Below the pieces are notes generated by a model. It was given only the letters and a program-made list of their open reading frames with translations, did no database searches and was not told the DNA's origin. The translations under genes and the position numbers were made by a program. From positions 42,572,152 to 42,636,151 of the forward strand of contig NC_083597.1 of the NCBI RefSeq assembly GCF_020882245.1: a stretch of DNA of 64,000 nt, written 5' to 3'. Numbering within the stretch: position 1 is the first letter of the stretch; every line of letters begins with the position of its first letter. Origin of the DNA: Rhopalosiphum padi. Taxonomy: Eukaryota > Arthropoda > Insecta > Hemiptera > Aphididae. This document shows positions 42,201-55,479 of this stretch, in pieces.

Positions 42201-42879
42201 ATTTTACTTTATTCATTAGTCGACTTGAATCTTGGTTTAATAAAATAGATGCATATGGTAATTTTTATTAAAGTCAAAATTAATAATGTTAACAATTAGC
42301 TTTTCTTTGTATAACTATTTAAGTTATTCTTATTAAATGTAATATTTTGATAATGTAATTTTATTTTACAATATTTCATTATGTCCACCCATCTACCCCA
42401 AATTTTAAAGAAGTGATTGATACAAAATAATACCTTCACCATAACATTGTGCATAGTTTGATTTGAAAACTTGAGTGCATTTTCTTAAAATGGTATACAA
42501 ATCAACAATTGAATGAAAGAACAATCCATACAATTCAAGTGTGTACGTTAGTTTTAATTCTAATTGAAATATTATTCATTGTTCTATACTATGTTCTATA
42601 CAATTAAACATATTCTAATCATTAAGTAGTAGGTATAATAGGTATATGTATTAATCAGTTTATTAATGTATTGGCGTATTTGCTACAATGTGAGCAAGTA
42701 TAATGTACTGTATTAAACTCATTACTATTAAGTTATTAAGATTAAATATAAATTGAGATAGTTTCTTTTTCCTTGTTTTTTTTTTTGTAAGCAGAAAAGC
42801 ATCTTCTTTACATTGTTTTTTTATTTTGTACAATACCTATGTTATAATATGTTTTAGTAAAAATTCCCGAGCAAAACGA
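39261..42879 (+). other. Intron 2, AT-rich stretch
   Basis: Mostly low-complexity DNA. A modestly GC-richer patch at 41130-41310 contains overlapping frames on both strands (41078-41278 +, 40975-41286 -), neither with a motif. The frame at 40088-40345 is Ile/Phe-rich and looks like chance. Confidence 0.5.
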
Positions 42880-43340
42880 ATTGCTATTTTCCTTTTTACT
42901 ATGCGGGACCGATAACCGAACGGATTCCTCGCTCGTGTGTGCGTACCTCGCTCCGCCATTTCCACGCGTTTCCTCCCTATCTTCTACTGCCAACCCCTTT
43001 CTGAACTTTTACAATATTAATTTCCACGCACGTTTAAAATTGTATACATATACACCGGGGACGCAGTATAAATAACGTAGCTACAACCCCCTCTTCTCGT
43101 CACTCCACTACCTACGATAGTACGTCGTCGTTTTTTGTGCCTCTTTTCTTATGTTTTCAAAAAGCGAATTTAATACCCGGAGGCCTATAACACGCACCCG
43201 GGTCATATGTATAAGTGTATTTTCAAAGGATGTGTGTGGTTGTGCGGGGGTGGATGTTTGGCGTGCGATATTTTCGGTTAGTTTTATGACTGTTTTTCCG
43301 ATCTCCGGTGGGGCACACTAGTCTCTTCGTTCAAACAGCC
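42880..43340 (+). promoter_or_regulatory. CpG-enriched island with TATA box; candidate internal promoter
   Basis: The second most CpG-dense patch outside the 7-kb island. TATAAATA at 43067-43074 is preceded by GGGGACGCAG, and an initiator-like TCACT lies at 43100-43104, about 35 bp downstream, slightly longer than the usual TATA-Inr spacing. An ACCCGG...CCGGGT inverted repeat spans 43177-43202. The frames at 42808-42993 (-) and 42881-43075 (+) are mutual shadows. No donor is clear, so a transcript from here is only a proposal. Confidence 0.4.
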
Positions 43341-46300
43341 GTTACACAAGGGCATATAGATAAACAAAAATGACATGACTGGATTGGTATGAAAAGTATC
43401 TCAAAATGTGTATTTATATATATATATTCAGCCTTAAGGTTGTTTATCGCCAACACTACCTTAGGTATCAATATTCAATATAGTATCTAGATAATATGTT
43501 ATCTGTGTGCAAGTACCTAGTTGTTTGAAAAAAAATCATAGAGTTAAGTGATTTAATATTAACATTTTGTCGCTCAAATATCGTTGAATTTGATCATTTG
43601 TTAACATATTCTATAGTTTATATTAACTTAATATTACTGAAACAATCGCTGAACAAATATGTATTGAATATAATGTTATTTATTTGGATCTCGGAAATTG
43701 GTTACTCAATTTATTTATGTTCATTACGGAATATAAAAATAGTATCAGAATATCTAGTCTTTGTAGTTGTATAGTACTGGCCAGTGTTCCAAGATGGTAT
43801 ATATAATATTATATGCTTTGATGTATCTGCCGTTAGATAAATATTAAAATTTTCACTAAAAAAAAAAAAAAAAACAAGTACTTATTTCCTGTTAAGATCT
43901 ATACATTTTTAGAACACTTGGCAAACTCATTGACGAATCAGAGATAATTTGAAAGCGTTAAGAATAGATTAATTTTAATGAGTGAAACAAATAATAATTT
44001 TATATCATGGTGTAATGAATAATAATTGAATTAACATACAATGATTAGTAAGTAGCATATATACTAGTAAACTACATAATATAACAATGTTTGGTAGATA
44101 GAATATCAAAATTATTTAAGTTGGAAACATTTATACAATTTTAATTTGTTGTATTAATTTTAGATTGTTAGATTTAAAAAAACTATTTGGATGAGTTTGA
44201 AAATGTCTTAAATCAGTTTGCTATATATAATAGAGTCGAATAAAGTCTTCATGATATAAACTCTTGAAAATGGTTTGAAAAGTTTTGAATTTCAAAGTTA
44301 CGCAGGACATACGTTTGGTTAGAAAGATATGTCAATGAAGTAAACGTTTTGTCTAGGGACTGCGTTATTATGTAAATTGTAAGAGTTTTGTGACTTGTGT
44401 TATGAGATAAACGGTAAAACCGATTTGGTACAAACAAAACTTCGATCTGTTTACTTTTTTACACTAAAAGCAATGTCCTATCATATTTTACAGTAAATAC
44501 ATATATAGATATATATGCAGTATATATTTTGTATATACTATGGTGTATTTAGGATGTATGAGAAAGAACTACAAACTTTTGTAATTAATCTAGTTTTAAT
44601 TAATATTTTAATTCTTTTAGTATAATTCTTATAGATATTAAAATTGTTTGTTTTATTTTCCATGTTATTAGAAAAAATTACTTATTTAATACATTTGTCA
44701 GTTATTTCTGTTTTACTTTCTTTATAATATATATATATATTACGGTTAAAAGACAAAATCGGGCAAACCTCAGATATGCCTGAGCAAAAGTCACACGGAC
44801 CTTATATATATGTATGTATATTACATAATTCTAAACATAGATATATATTTAAATTTTTATGCATTTATATACTGATACTTGTTAATTTCATTAATTAGAC
44901 TTTTTTGAGGTAATTAATTACTAAAATTAAATTGAGAATAAGAGTAATTTGTTAGTGAGTATATGTTAAAGGTGTTTTTACATAAATAATTTATTACTAT
45001 TAAGTTATAATATCTACATTTTTCAATAATATTTTAATTAATATTTTATAGATTCAGATTGAATTAATTTAAATTATTTTAGTTTCATAGTAAAAGTATA
45101 AAAAAAGGTTATATATTTTATATATTTTTAAGATATACCTACTGAAACTACAATTATTTATAATTTGAGTGCATTTTAAAGTATATTTTTTGTTATTTAC
45201 TATAAAATAATTAATACAGAAATTTTTAATGTATACATATTTGTATTTAACGTTTAAAATACGTACATAGTAAAATATGTTAATTTAACAAGATATATTT
45301 ATGAAATGTAATTATTTAATTTTCATTTTTTTTGTATATAAAATTTAAGAGTTTGTCTTGATAATACGAAGTTAGGTTACTAATACCTAAAATATCTTCA
45401 CTGTACAATAATATTTTTTTAAATATCTAAACTATAATTTATTTTAAGATTCTACATTGCTTAACATTCGTTTTTTGTATCTTTGTTTTCCAGTAAACAT
45501 TTGAAGTGTTGGTGAATTATTTCCATTTCTAAGCAGCATAATTATTTTATATTACTAGTTTATATATAAATATATTTTTATTATTTTGTTAAGAACTGTA
45601 GCCGAATTTGGATACGGTCCAAAAAACATTTACATGTGTTCCAGGCGTCGCAGCGGGTAATGCGAGTTCGTAATTATTTTGAATCTTGCGCGTCTGAATA
45701 CGAATGGGATATTATCCTTTTTTTATATTTTATTTTTGTGCTTTGCACCTCCCAAATAACCTTACGTATAATACAAAAAACACGATTAACTCAACTGAAA
45801 AGTTTTTTTTTATGTGCAAAAGAAACAAATCGGAGAGGTACTAAAGAAATAAAAAATGGAAACAACGGTGAGAAAAAGTACAATATCGAAAGAGTTATTA
45901 ATTATAAAAGTACATTTCTTTTTAGTTTTCGGCTGTTCAGTTGGGATGGGGCAGAGATATAACAGAAAATGAAGCCGTTTGGTGGAATTCATTAATCATA
46001 CCCGGTGGTATGGCTGGATTACCGGTTTGAAAGAAGAAGGAAACAAAGCATTTTCTGTGTTTTTTCTTTTCATATATTTTCATTTACAGTTTCTTCTTAC
46101 TTAGACGAGTTAGGGATAAATTTCAAGCTTATAATTAAATATGATATTATTATTATTTTTTATTAAATCTTGTCTATTTGAAATGCTGATAAAGAGTGAT
46201 GTGAATAGTTTTAGTGATAATTATATTTGGAAATATAATGTTTTATTGTAGAATGGGTCGTTGAATAATTAGGTACTTCTATAATGGGATTCTGTTCCAT

Positions 46301-47119
46301 TGTTATAGATGAAATAAATGTAACAACATTGTGTATTTGGAAAACATTTCATTGTAATTCATTAGAGTACCCACATTTAATTATATCGGTTTACAATGAC
46401 GTGTTTAAAAATATCATCTAAATGAAAGTTAAGAGAGGTCATTATTTGATTTTGAGTGTAGTTTCTTGTAAAGTTAAACTACCAAAATTTTCCGAAACAG
46501 ACAATAAAATATATGGCATAATTATTTTTAACAAATCTATTTTAATTATTTTGTTGAAACTTTTAATTTAAAAAATAGAATAATTTCAAGAGATGAAATT
46601 TTCACTTGATATTTTTTTTTTTAGTATTATTCTAACAAGAAAGTTTTTTTGGAGGTAAAATAATATTAACTAAATTTATTGTTAAGTTTAGTTCAATCTT
46701 ACATTTATAATTTTTATTAATAGAACCTAATAGTTTAATAAAATTTAATCATAAGATTATAGATAAATAAGTTGTAGGGGTATATAAAAAGGTGTTTGTG
46801 ACATTATCATAATAATTATTATTATACACGTGTATAATATGTTACGAATGTTAAAGATATCCAATTAATAATTAATGATTTCTATGATTTACTTGTGGAT
46901 TTTAAAACATTCAACAGACAATCTTCATATTTTTTCCGGCTCTTTAATATTTATTTTTAAGTTAATTAGATTATTTACTTTTATACTGTTTAGATAGTAT
47001 ATAATTAAAAATAAATAAAGGTAAATCGGTTTATTTATCGTTTAATTAAATCTTTGATCACTTATAGGTATGTGTATCCACAAAACTATAGATTTAGCTA
47101 TTTGTTAATATTTTATAAT
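43341..47119 (+). other. Intron 2, AT-rich stretch
   Basis: AT-rich, including an A run at 43859-43874. The frame at 45636-45962 begins near an acceptor-like GTGTTCCAG, but its composition (Phe/Lys/Arg from AT-rich codons) and lack of motif argue against an exon. Confidence 0.5.
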
Positions 47120-47680
47120 AAAAAAAACCAAAGCCTTTCAGTTTTCCTTTTCGTTGTCATAAAGAATTATTGTAAATCGGACAGTTTAAATTATGGGTCT
47201 TAACAACGGTTCGATACAGGGAAAATGAGAAGAAATTCATTAAATGACCACACGAGTAGTCATAAATAATTTGAAAAGCCTTTTACGATAGGAGGGTTTT
47301 CTATGTGTACTGTTAAAAACGATATATTTCTTGCCAAAAATCTGTTCCTCCTCTTTCTTTGACCACATTTTAGTTTGACAACAAACCCAGTTTGATATAA
47401 GTAACATATCTCGAGCATATATAAAAACTTTTGGCATGGACATAATTTATTAGACGTCCGAGGGTGGAGTATAACAATGAGGATACGACATCATACCCTC
47501 TATTTGGGTCTTGATTGCATTTTTCCCTCGTCTATTATAATATCTATTATAACAAGAAGTTTTTCACTATGTCTATGTGTTTAATGTTTATGTGTGATGT
47601 AATTGTGGTAGATTTGTAAATTGTACGCCACTTAGTCGGGTCTTACAGAATGGTCACGCATAGTCGACGTGTGAATATAA
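47120..47680. other. Moderately GC-enriched intronic patch
   Basis: Mixed-composition DNA with GTCCGAGGGTGGAG and a CATACCCTC/TTTGGGTC region. A minus-strand frame at 47240-47443 has no recognisable motif. Possibly regulatory; nothing specific is visible. Confidence 0.25.
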
Positions 47681-47850
47681 TATGTTAAAAGGCAAATACT
47701 CGTATTTAATAATTAATATAGTGTAGTGCCAATATCCATATTTTATAAACTGAGTAATTTACCGAGTATATATTTAACCGCTTTTATTTTTAAATAATGA
47801 TTTTTTGAAAATTAAAATATTTTTTTCATCTAATATTATACTTATGAGGA

Positions 47851-48258
47851 GTTATACCTGCATGTGTTGTCTTTATTTTACAAACGTACATCATAGCAAA
47901 TTAACGTTCATCAGAACACATTTTGGGATGTTAACTATAATATAAGAGTAAATTTGCCTATTATAAAATTTAAAGGTAAGAATATTATCTAAATAATTTC
48001 ATATGCTTTTATTGATATGTATTATGATTTTAAAACGAGTTATGAACATTTCAAAGTTGTATTATTTTACTTAGCTATAACTCACTTTAAAATCAAATAA
48101 TATTAATTAAAACATATGACATTTTCTAGGTAATATAATATTCTTAACTAGATAAATTTACTCTAATATTAAAGCTAATAAACCAAAATGTGTTCTGCTG
48201 AACTTAAATTTACTATGATGTATGTTAATAAGACAGAGACAACACATGCAGATATAAC
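47851..48258. repeat. Long imperfect inverted repeat (foldback/hairpin element, about 408 bp)
   Basis: The left arm (47851-48043) and the reverse complement of the right arm (48077-48258) align over most of their length. Shared words include GCATGTGTTGTCT, TACATCATAG, CAGAACACATTTTGG and AGAGTAAATTT. Over the outer 110 nt I count roughly 83% identity, with small indels further in. The loop is about 33 nt. No coding capacity or target duplication is evident. It could be a foldback transposon or MITE, or a local inverted duplication. Transcribed as part of the pre-mRNA, it would fold into long dsRNA. Confidence 0.85.
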
Positions 48259-51200
48259 GTTACTATGGTAATTGTATTTCATTAAAAATAAGTGACAGAC
48301 ACATTGTCATTAATATGTTATATATTTGTATATCAAGTTTCAAAAACATTTTTTTTTTTAAGGATATTAATTATTTATACATTTTAATATTAGATACATT
48401 CAGCTAACTATATTGTGAAATAATTTGCTTTAAATTTAAATTCAAGTCTTCAAATGCACACTATATTATAAATGAAAAAATATGCAGATTTTAATATTTT
48501 TATTGTTATAATTTATAGCATATAAAAAGTTTTACACAAAACATTAAAACAGTATTTTTAATTTATTTATTTAACGGTGAAAACTTTTCGTAACACAGAA
48601 TTGGAATGATCATGTTCTTGTAGGTACCTATAGTGTTTTAAAGTTTTTTTTAATGTAACTTATAAAGATTATTTTATAAATGCACGTAGACTTAGATCAA
48701 TATGTTATCAACGTTATTTGTCAATTATGAAAGCATGTATATAAGTTCAACGCGTGTATTTTTACGATGAGTTTTTGGTTTCAAACATTTGTGATGTATA
48801 TATATAATATTGTTGTTTTCGTGACATTTTAATAATCATTATTATTTTCGTATGTATACAAAGTATTTTTTATTTTACCCTTATCGCGTGGTAAAGTCTT
48901 CAAGGGACCTCGGGAATATGTATATACCACCTACACACATTGCACGCAAACTTTCCATCACGAACGTATTTTGAATAATATATATCAAGTTTTCTCTAAT
49001 TCTACTCGTGTCGCGAATAGTGAAGTTATATCCTTCAGTGTATGGTACTATTGACCTAATTCATTGTATCCATTCCCTTTATTATTCCTTTTTCATTTCC
49101 TTTCCTATCATCCGTTGTAAACGTCTTCTAAACTTTTTAATTTTAATTTAATTTTGCAATGGAAAGAGAAACTCGTTCGTGCATTCATACTTGACAAGTC
49201 TTATTTGATGCTAGAGAAATATTAACCAAGGGAGAGGAGAGACATATAATTTTTCAATTTCCGTTGTGTCGAAGTTACTTAAATCTTTTTTTTTTTTTAC
49301 ACAATATCACTTTGTTCACTGAAATGCGAATAAAACATTTATCAAAGAATCTAAAAATATCCATTCTATATTTTAATAACATATAAGTAAACAGTAGACA
49401 TTATTTTTATACTTTGTATATTTGTTTAAAAAAATTTATATTTTATTTTTAAAAACTGTTTGATTCACCGCGTGAATAAATGTTTGAAAAAATCTTAAGC
49501 TACAGAGATTGATTGATTATTAAATTAATTACCATTAATGCAATAAAAAAATAATTACGACGCAGAAGATATATTTTCGAACTGAAATTAAACTTTTAAC
49601 CATTATATTATCACAGCGGAAATTAACATAAATCTATGCATTTTTACCATTAATGGACAGTAGTAGTATAGCAACACAGACGATAAAATGGTGGGTTTTT
49701 AACTTGTATCCATGAATGCCGTCTTTAAATGTTTATTTTGAATATTCTGTCCGCGTTTGGATATTAAACTATTCAACACATGTGTGTGCCGCTTGAAAAG
49801 GATTTGAATAACATCAACATATGAGTGGGGATGGGAAATCTGGCATCATCCGGTTTTAGGACTTGCATTATAATTCATTTTATCCTAATATGTAAACGGT
49901 TAATCTTTTGTGTCAGCTAACACTCACGTTCAAATTTTTATATGAAAACGTTATATTTTCTATTTTATAGTGAAATCGTTACGTGAGTGCTACCTATGTG
50001 TATTCGTGTATGACTGGAGAAGAAATAATTTTTTTTTTTTGGTACTTTAAGCTCATAATTTGTACACTCAAATACAGTTTCAAACTTTTTATGGTATAAA
50101 TTTGTCATTATGCATTCTATAAAAACATTGAAAAAAATATTAATTTGAGTAGGCCGTAGGGTTATTTATACTCGGGTTATATTTCAGAGAAAAGTATGCA
50201 TCGAAAAGATTTGTTTTTTATGTTTATCTTTGTAAATTCTATGATTATAGATAAACTTGTTAACTGTGACTAATAGTTTTTACCTTAGAATACACTATAT
50301 AAAACTAATGTTTTATGAATTTAAAATTTTCGAGCATCATTTATATTATAGATGAAAATGTTTGTTTATTTTAGTAACTTTATAATCATATTTGCAATAT
50401 TCAAGGCAATTATAAAGAATGAACTTTATCTTTCATCAGTCTTGCTTTTAATCTAATTTGAGGAAAGAAATATATGTATATTCCATATATTAGGAATTAA
50501 AAGTACACAGAAAAATAAAAGTTTTACTTCCTATGTTTAAATAATTTATCATTCAGTATATAGTAGTTTCACAAGTAGGCATAGTAAATGTTTGCTGGTA
50601 AAGAGGACGGTGACAAAGAAAATAAATCTACTAAGTGGTACTAAGTGGACTAGATTTTAAAAGGTTTTTTCGTTAATTTGACTCTAGGATTCAACGAGGT
50701 GCAAAAGTGCTTCGTCCACGTTGGTTTACGGTTAATTTGTAACTAATAATTGTAAATCAATATAGGCATAATATATTTTATTCTTATTAGCATATAATAT
50801 AATCGATGCCGGCATTATTTATTGTTCGTTTGTAAATTAATTATTTGTTTTGTTCATATTTATAGAACTATAAAAGTATATTTATAATAAATTAAAAGTT
50901 GAGGTTTAATATAGTGATAATAATAATATATTAATTTTCATAACCACACTACCACAGTAATGATACTATTAATATTCCATTGTGATCAATAAAAATAATG
51001 ATTATTATATTAAATGATAATTATTTGTTAAGTAGTGAATTTTGTATCAGATAATATTTTATAATATAAATTGTTATAAGTAGGACAAATGTTGACTAAC
51101 ATCTTTTCATTTGTATGTGCATATTGAAAATATTACAATATATTACAATATGTATTAAATGGTTTGAGTAACAATCATCATTATATTATTGTGTGCGGCA

Positions 51201-52071
51201 TTTGTTATTGAATAAGTTACGGAGGAAAATAGTGTGATAATAAAAAATCTAGGGATATATTTGATTTTTGATTTTATTTAAACGTGATTTTTTTTACCAG
51301 TAATTTTATTATGAAACTTTAAGTAAGGGGATTATTTATTCTATTATAACCATTTTATGTATAATAAACACGACTAACAAAAAAAAAAAAGTATAATGGA
51401 TGAGTTGTATGATATTTTTATTAAATTTATCTTATAGGAAGGGTACCAACACTACCAACCGAAGAGTTATTAACGTATTACACCTACATTGTTATTATTA
51501 AAACAATCATGTTCTCAACTTTAGTAATTTTAGTTATTGTTGAATAGGTAGTTAAAATTTTAATGTTTAAATGTGTTTTACTATCGTCTTACCTTTTTAT
51601 TTTTATCACCATTTTAAGATTCACACATTTCAGTCCCTTAATTGTGTTAAAAAAAATGTTTTTAGCTCCCATACTGTTTATAAGAAAACCATTTGAACGA
51701 TTTTTTTGCAATTTATAACAATATGAAAAATAATGTTTTTTCTATATTAGTTATATATTTAATATTATAAAGGTAGATTAAAAAAGCTGTATGTTTTATT
51801 ATATTATAATAAAAAAGTTCAATGCGTAGTATTATTATTGTCTAACATTTAAAATTATTATCATTGTTATGTTTGATGTGTGTGCAACATTGTGAGGTGT
51901 CACTATATTGACTTAAAATAAATAAATAAATATATAATTATGTAATGGTCCAACTGAAAAAGTTTTTTCTTAAGCATAAAAAAAATATTATTGAAATATG
52001 TTTTCAAGCTTTGCTGGAAGTGTGTGGGGTATTTAAATAGTTATTTTTATGCCTTATAATAAAAATATTAT
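48259..52071 (+). other. Intron 2, AT-rich stretch
   Basis: AT-rich, with a GC-richer patch at 48880-49210. A short ATG frame at 50588-50644 encodes 18 charged residues; it is isolated and not called. No other structure was recognised. Confidence 0.5.
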
Positions 52072-52148
52072 AATCACTATTCTTTGAATAATCATCAGCT
52101 TATCTGTTGAGATATCTCGTACACTGATAATCTTGAATAATAGTGATT
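52072..52148. repeat. Short imperfect inverted repeat
   Basis: AATCACTATT at the left end is matched perfectly by AATAGTGATT at the right, and the match continues imperfectly for about 15 more bases. The loop holds the palindrome GAGATATCTC at 52109-52118. It may be a degenerate hairpin element or a precursor-like fold, with no sign of which. Confidence 0.5.
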
Positions 52149-53448
52149 TATTACTTTTAAATATTAATTTACTGTTTGTTTCTGTTTTAGGTAAGTTTCA
52201 CGAGTCGAATAAAGAATTATTTTGTCATTGATCCTTGATATTTTGACGAAGAAAAGTTTGGAAAGTATCATTTAAAATAATTTTTTGTAGCATCCGAGTG
52301 AAATAAATGTTCCCTTTTAATTTCGTATTCTTCCCTTATACCAAAAATAAAAAACATAAACTGTTTTCTTTAGAATGAGGCGTAAAAAAATATAAATAGA
52401 ATTAGAGTTCGTTACTAATTGTAGCGAAATCGTTTTAACATTTGATTTTTCGTTAGTCAATAATTAAAAATAAAAATGTAATAATCATTTAATGCTTAAT
52501 AACGTTTTATTATGTTTAATTCTAGTAGTTGATTGTAATTACTAGAATTACTGGTTAGTAGGGAAAACTACTGGTTTTATTTTTTAATTTTAGAATTGAG
52601 CCTTAGAATAAGTGCATTTTGCTAATTATTTTTTTATTTACTCTAGTTATTTTTATCATATCAATATAAAGTATATTAATTTTAAAAAGTAGGTTTTATT
52701 TTAGATATTTTTAATAATAAATACCAACTTAAGATTTTTAAATAGACATAATCGGGATAATATACACGTACAGTTTTTGTATAATATAATTGAGTCTATA
52801 AAATATAAAATGAAGGTACTATAAAGTGTAATTTTCGTTTAACAATCTCATACGTAGGTAGCAAAACCATACTTGTAATAATTTAATAATTAATTCGTAG
52901 CATAAATTAGTAGATAATAATATTATGGATTATACAACGAAAAAATTATGAACATTTAAAATAGGAATAATTTATTAACTTAATTCTAAAATCGACGTTT
53001 TTATATTTCTTATTTAGAAAGAAAAATAAAATTACAGTAGTTTTATTATTAATAAAATACATAATATTCTATAAACCTACCATGAAGTGTCTTAGAGGTA
53101 TTATTATGATAGATTTAAAAGCAATACAATATGGTCGTATAATCACTTTTTTCATAATTATATAGAAAATATATTTGGTACTTAAGTTTGTAATTAAGTC
53201 AATTGACTGAACTATTTCACTATTTATATAATATAAAAGATTTCAAAACTGTTTTTATGTTGTTCAAGATTTGTGTGTGTCACTATATTATAGCGTCGTG
53301 TATGTAGACAGGCATTAATAATATTATTTTATAAAATATACATAGAAATTTATTTTAGATTAGTAAGTAATTAATGTAGATCAAACCGATGAAGTGAGAT
53401 ATACTGAGATGGCAAAATATTTACCATTTAAGACCGCCGTTCCCTCAG

Positions 53449-53469
53449 GCACAGGGAACCCGGTTGTTG
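53449..53469. other. GC-rich hairpin GTTCCCT...AGGGAAC
   Basis: A perfect 7-bp inverted repeat with a 7-base loop, sitting in a GC-enriched patch (about 53430-53500) of AT-rich intron. No poly-T tract follows directly. Function unknown. Confidence 0.4.
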
Positions 53470-53665
53470 TTGTTTATACGGCAAAGACGGAGCACTCGAT
53501 AGTACACATGTGTGCTATTATTGTGGCTTAAATATCAAATTATATATATTTTGTGTGTCTGTTTGTTTCATAATAAAAGTGTTTCCGACTACTATATTTT
53601 GTGTTATACAGGAGTATCCAGTTAATTGCTCGATGTCCTTACTTTTATAAGTTCTTACAGCGCCT

Positions 53666-53667
<2 letters not shown>

Positions 53668-53703
<36 letters not shown>
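53668..53703. repeat. (AT)n microsatellite
   Basis: About 17 uninterrupted AT units. ATGGTCATAAG then occurs twice nearby, starting at about 53715 and 53762. Confidence 0.9.
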
Positions 53704-53708
<5 letters not shown>

Positions 53709-54364
53709 CATAATATGGTCATAAGGTCCTATGACTTTACTGTAATGAGATATAAATATCATATGGTCATAAGTTCTAAAGGAACGTACGTTAAATAATA
53801 AACGTATACCTTTGTATCTCATTATAAGGTGAAAGTGCCGGCTGAATTAAATTTCGGTTATGGTCATTGCTTTAGTTAGAGCGTACAAGGGTAAGACGTT
53901 TCAATACGACTAAGTGGCGTCGAACGTAGATTTAAAATTCAAAGTCGGAGACATTTTTCTTTGTTTGAAAATTATGTGTTTGTGTGTTTACGTGTTTCGG
54001 TTAGTGTAACCCAGTGTACATATATATTTTTTTTTTTTGCTATTAATGGTACTTTAGTAAATTGTTTAAGTATTTTTGATAATTTAAATCTGAAGACATT
54101 TTTTTTTGTGTATGTGTGAGTAAATATATATGCATTCTATTTTAATAAATAAGAATTTCACAGAGTGCATTATACTGTGCAACAGAACAAATAAATGTAA
54201 AGGTTAGATAATACCTTACATTATATTATTTTTAAGACGCGAGTTGGATTATTTATTTTACAAATTTAGTAGGATTTTGGTCAGTAATTCTTCGTTTTAA
54301 TTTAAATAACTTTATATTTTATAATGAATTTCACATAGTATATTTTAAAAGTAAATTATAAATA

Positions 54365-54532
54365 TAGTGGATTTCGTCTAATGTGGACATCGATTAATAT
54401 AGGCAATATGGGAAAAATGGTCTGGTCCCAATACAAATAATTAATACAACTAATTTCGATTTTTATGTGCTACCGCTTAATGTGGGCAAACAGGGCTGGT
54501 CTCGACGTGCCCACATTAAGCGGAATTCACTG
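54365..54532. mobile_element. MITE, CAGT-type TIRs, 168 bp, TA target site
   Basis: The right terminus read inward is CAGTGAATTCCGCTTAATGT. The left terminus TAGTGGATTTCGTCTAATGT matches it at 15 of 20 positions and continues TGG. TA flanks both ends (54363-54364 and 54533-54534). The word CCGCTTAATGTGGGC is repeated internally at about 54474-54488 in the opposite orientation to the right terminus, like sub-terminal transposase sites. There is no coding capacity. The layout parallels the 17.9-kb element but the sequence differs, so it is a second family, probably also pogo/Tigger-like. The lower TIR identity suggests greater age. Confidence 0.8.
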
Positions 54533-54825
54533 TATACCAATCATCCCATAAAAATGTAATTGGAAGACTGTTTTAATTAATAGTTATTGGCTTGTTATTT
54601 ACTACATTTTCCTTTGCCACACAAACACTTAACATTTTATTTAAATAAGCCAAACATTTTTGTTAATTTTACTAGGTAGTTTATTTTTTTTATTAATTTT
54701 TTTTTTAAAATCTAGTCATAATTTATAAATTGTATTATATTATGATATGGACGACGAAAATCATACTAGTTCAGATTTATAATTAATATAATAAATGAAC
54801 AGATAATTATATACATAAAAAAACA

Positions 54826-55273
54826 GAATTTATTAATTTGTGTCAATTAAAAGGATTACAAATATTGGGACTGTAGATAATTTAAGATCAAGATTATCAA
54901 GATACTACACAGGGACAGTAGACCTAGACGATATCGAAAAAAACTTTAACTGGGGAACAATAAAGCCTTATAAAAAAAAAAAAAAAAATCATTTGACAAC
55001 AAAATAGATATTAAAGAAATACTCATTCATTATAGTTTAAAAGTGATTCAAGCCCAGGGACTTGTTAAAAACAAAAAAGAATTTTCAAAGGCTATAATTA
55101 ATACACTCAAAGAAACAAACATCGACCTAAATGTAACCGCAAACAACTTATTAGACCAAACAGACCTAATTATAAATACTAGCAGTTTGTTTTACCAAAA
55201 TCAAGATACTAACCATATATTTTGCGAACATTTTGAGTATATCAAAATAATTTTAATCACGTCAAAAGTTTGA
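54826..55273 (+). pseudogene. Fossil coding segment with SAP-like motif (retroelement gag-like remnant)
   Basis: Three adjoining reading frames give a continuous protein-like sequence. 54826-54861 encodes EFINLCQLKGLQ. 54864-54971 continues GTVDNLRSRLSRYYTG and then an acidic DLDD stretch. After a frameshift in a 17-A run (54972-54988), 54989-55273 continues with a hydrophilic, helix-like sequence (KEILIHYSLK, NKKEFSKAIINTLKET) to a TGA. The pattern L..LC.LKGL...GTV..LR.RL..YY matches a SAP-type helix-extended-helix motif, which occurs at the N-terminus of some insect LTR-retroelement Gag-like proteins and in DNA-binding proteins. The frame breaks show it is dead. The family assignment is inferred; no protease, RT or LTR was found nearby. 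Confidence 0.6.
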
Positions 55274-55479
55274 TTATTAATTTAATTTTTTTTTTTTTTA
55301 AATTTGGTTCGAAAAATATATAAGTATATATTTGTTTATCTATGTTGGTTCATTAACATAAATGGTTTTTTTAATTTTTCATAGAATTTGAAATTGTATT
55401 AATATGATACACTACATACGAATTAATTATTTACTTAATGTTTTTGTGTCTGTTAATTTGTTTGATGATATTGTCGTTT

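Noticed and set aside
45636..45962. 108-codon + frame after an acceptor-like GTGTTCCAG
   Set aside because: Composition follows AT-rich background and no domain is recognisable. An overlapping minus frame is equally open.
50588..50644. 18-codon ATG frame with charged peptide
   Set aside because: Too short, isolated, stops directly upstream, and no splice context.
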